This document shows, piece by piece, positions 62,918-64,000 of a DNA stretch of 64,000 nucleotides. The stretch is taken from positions 769,492 through 833,491 of the forward strand of contig NZ_JAPDRF010000005.1 of NCBI RefSeq assembly GCF_040706615.1, written 5' to 3'. A model generated the notes under the pieces. The model saw nothing but the letters and a program-made list of their open reading frames with translations. It ran no database searches and had not been told where the DNA came from. Origin of the DNA: Lentisalinibacter sediminis (GTDB lineage Bacteria; Pseudomonadota; Gammaproteobacteria; Steroidobacterales; Woeseiaceae). Each line of letters starts with the position of its first letter. Positions within the stretch are counted from its first letter, which is position 1. The position numbers and the translations under genes were made by a program.

Positions 62918-63864
62918 GCGTGAGCAGTGACAAGAGCGAGATCTCCCTGGTGCTGGGCAGTGGCGGCGCCAGGGGCTATGCCCACATCGGTGTGATCCGC
63001 TGGATCGAGGAACACGAGCTGGAGATTTCCTCCGTGGTGGGCGCGTCGATGGGTGCGCTCATCGGCGGCTGTTATGCGGCGGGCAAGCTGGAGGAATACG
63101 CCGAGTGGGCCTCGGCCATCCGCAAGAGCGATATCGTGCGGTTGCTGGATTTCACGCTCAGCAAGTCCGGCTTCGTGGACGGCACCCGCATCATGAACGT
63201 GCTGAAGGACTTCGTGGGCGACCACGAGATACGTGACCTGCCGGTGCGCTTCACCGCCGTGGCCTCCGACATCGCCCGCGAGAAAGAGGTGTGGATCAGC
63301 TCCGGCTCGCTGTTCGAGGCCATCCGGGCCTCCATCGCCCTGCCGTTCTTCTTCGTGCCGTTCCGCAAGGACGGGCGTCCCCTGCTGGACGGAGGCATCC
63401 TGAACCCGGTGCCCATCGCGCCCACCTTCGACGACCCCACCGACTTCACCGTGGCTGTGAACCTCAACGGCCCGCCGGACGAAAACCTGCGGCTGCCGGG
63501 CAAGCGCCAGGCGCCGTCCGAGGAGGACCGGAAGAACAAGCAGGGTCTCATCGACCGTTTCCTCGATCGCCTGCACGACCAGTTCACCCGCGAGAGCTCG
63601 GACGGCTGGAGCATGCTCGACATCGCCCAGCAGACCTTCGACACGATGCAGAGCACCATCGCCCGCACCAAGCTCGCGGCCTATCCGCCGGACGTGGTCA
63701 TCTCCATCCCACGTGACGTGGCCAGCATCATCGAGCTCGACCGCGCCGACGAACTGATCGAACTCGGCTACCAGGCCGCCGACCGCCAGCTCAGCCGCTT
63801 CCTGAAGCGCCGCGCCCGCCTGGAGAAGGAAGAGAAAGAGGCCGCCGCCGAGGAAGAGTCGTAG
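62914..63864 (+). CDS. Patatin-like phospholipase
   Basis: 316 residues. The oxyanion loop 'LGSGGARGYAHIGVIRWIEE' (GSGGARG at 15-21), nucleophile Ser45 in 'VVGASMGALIGG' and the dyad Asp159 in 'LLDGGILNP' are all present, so it is an active-looking Ser-Asp acyl hydrolase. The close relatives are the RssA/NTE-type cytoplasmic patatins. It hydrolyses acyl esters of phospholipids, lysophospholipids or triacylglycerol, and with the lipase could mobilise stored lipid. The C terminus is rich in Lys/Glu (KEEKEAAAEEES). Last gene of the rightward lipid operon. Confidence 0.9.
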   Translation: MSVSSDKSEISLVLGSGGARGYAHIGVIRWIEEHELEISSVVGASMGALIGGCYAAGKLEEYAEWASAIRKSDIVRLLDFTLSKSGFVDGTRIMNVLKDFVGDHEIRDLPVRFTAVASDIAREKEVWISSGSLFEAIRASIALPFFFVPFRKDGRPLLDGGILNPVPIAPTFDDPTDFTVAVNLNGPPDENLRLPGKRQAPSEEDRKNKQGLIDRFLDRLHDQFTRESSDGWSMLDIAQQTFDTMQSTIARTKLAAYPPDVVISIPRDVASIIELDRADELIELGYQAADRQLSRFLKRRARLEKEEKEAAAEEES

Positions 63865-63870
63865 GAGATT

Positions 63871-64000
63871 CTATGGCGCTTGGCTATAGGCGATCTCCTG
63901 TTTCTGGAAGGTCTGCTGACGGTTGATCAGGGTGAAGGCGATGCGGGCGAGTTTTCTCGCCAGGATGCAGTTGGCGGCGATCTTCGAGAGGCCTTTGTCG
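63871..64000 (-). mobile_element. C-terminal end of a transposase, probably IS110/IS116-like (cut by window edge)
   Basis: A leftward frame is open from the right edge to a TAG at 63873-63871, giving 43 residues including 'IAANCILARKLARIAFTLI' and 'FQKQEIAYSQAP'. The pattern of small, Arg/Lys-rich helix with ARKL resembles the very C-terminal region of IS110/IS116/IS902 transposases. The short fragment limits certainty. It lies 7 bp after the patatin gene, and AGGAGAT with ATCTCCT (63863-63899) could form a hairpin at the element end. Confidence 0.5.

Overview
The window is 64 kb of GC-rich, densely packed bacterial chromosome. The gene families suggest a gammaproteobacterium: GlyGly-CTERM sorting signal, DUF1302/RND outer-membrane operon, CadC-like regulator, REP elements. 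Carotenoid desaturases of the purple-bacterial CrtD/CrtI type and adjacent malonyl-CoA reductase and propionyl-CoA synthase genes recall marine (photo)heterotrophic lineages. The genus cannot be fixed from sequence alone. I saw no rRNA, tRNA or CRISPR array.

Layout. 0-8.1 kb holds housekeeping and metabolic genes: the end of an amidase, a site-2 protease with CBS domains, UspA, an acetolactate-synthase-like ThDP enzyme, a YhhN lysoplasmalogenase, a YfcC/DcuC-type carrier, class I fructose-bisphosphate aldolase and cysteine synthase, with a REP cluster near 6.05 kb. 8.25-11.4 kb carries a membrane Ser/Thr kinase with TPRs followed by an ECF-like sigma factor. 11.5-16.6 kb is a leftward operon: thioesterase, an RND transporter fused to a LolA-like domain, and a DUF1302 protein. 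16.7-22.2 kb has a Rieske oxygenase divergent from a CrtD-like desaturase, a periplasmic Gln-rich protein, a second REP cluster, and crtI with a small coupled membrane gene. 22.4-23.5 kb has a GlyGly-CTERM surface protein and a zinc-ribbon ORF. 23.7-31.8 kb is a nine-gene V/A-type ATPase operon. 31.8-40 kb has a CadC-like regulator, a beta-propeller protein, an amidohydrolase, an S9 peptidase and a wax ester synthase/DGAT.

40.0-50.2 kb is the most notable block. A leftward set encodes an MBL-fold hydrolase, trifunctional propionyl-CoA synthase and bifunctional malonyl-CoA reductase. The last two together convert malonyl-CoA to propionyl-CoA via 3-hydroxypropionate, the reductive branch of the 3-hydroxypropionate bicycle. 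A second Ser/Thr kinase, paralogous to the one at 8.25 kb, sits just upstream. 52.9-54.2 kb is a patch of small or eroded genes.

54.2-63.9 kb is a neutral-lipid locus: two WS/DGATs, a PlsB-like GPAT, a HAD-phosphatase/PlsC fusion, a lipase, an acyl-CoA ligase and a patatin. It contains candidates for every step of triacylglycerol or wax ester synthesis and turnover. With the malonyl-CoA to propionyl-CoA module it suggests a cell that channels surplus acetyl-CoA and NADPH into propionyl-CoA and storage lipid. The right edge cuts a probable IS110-type transposase.
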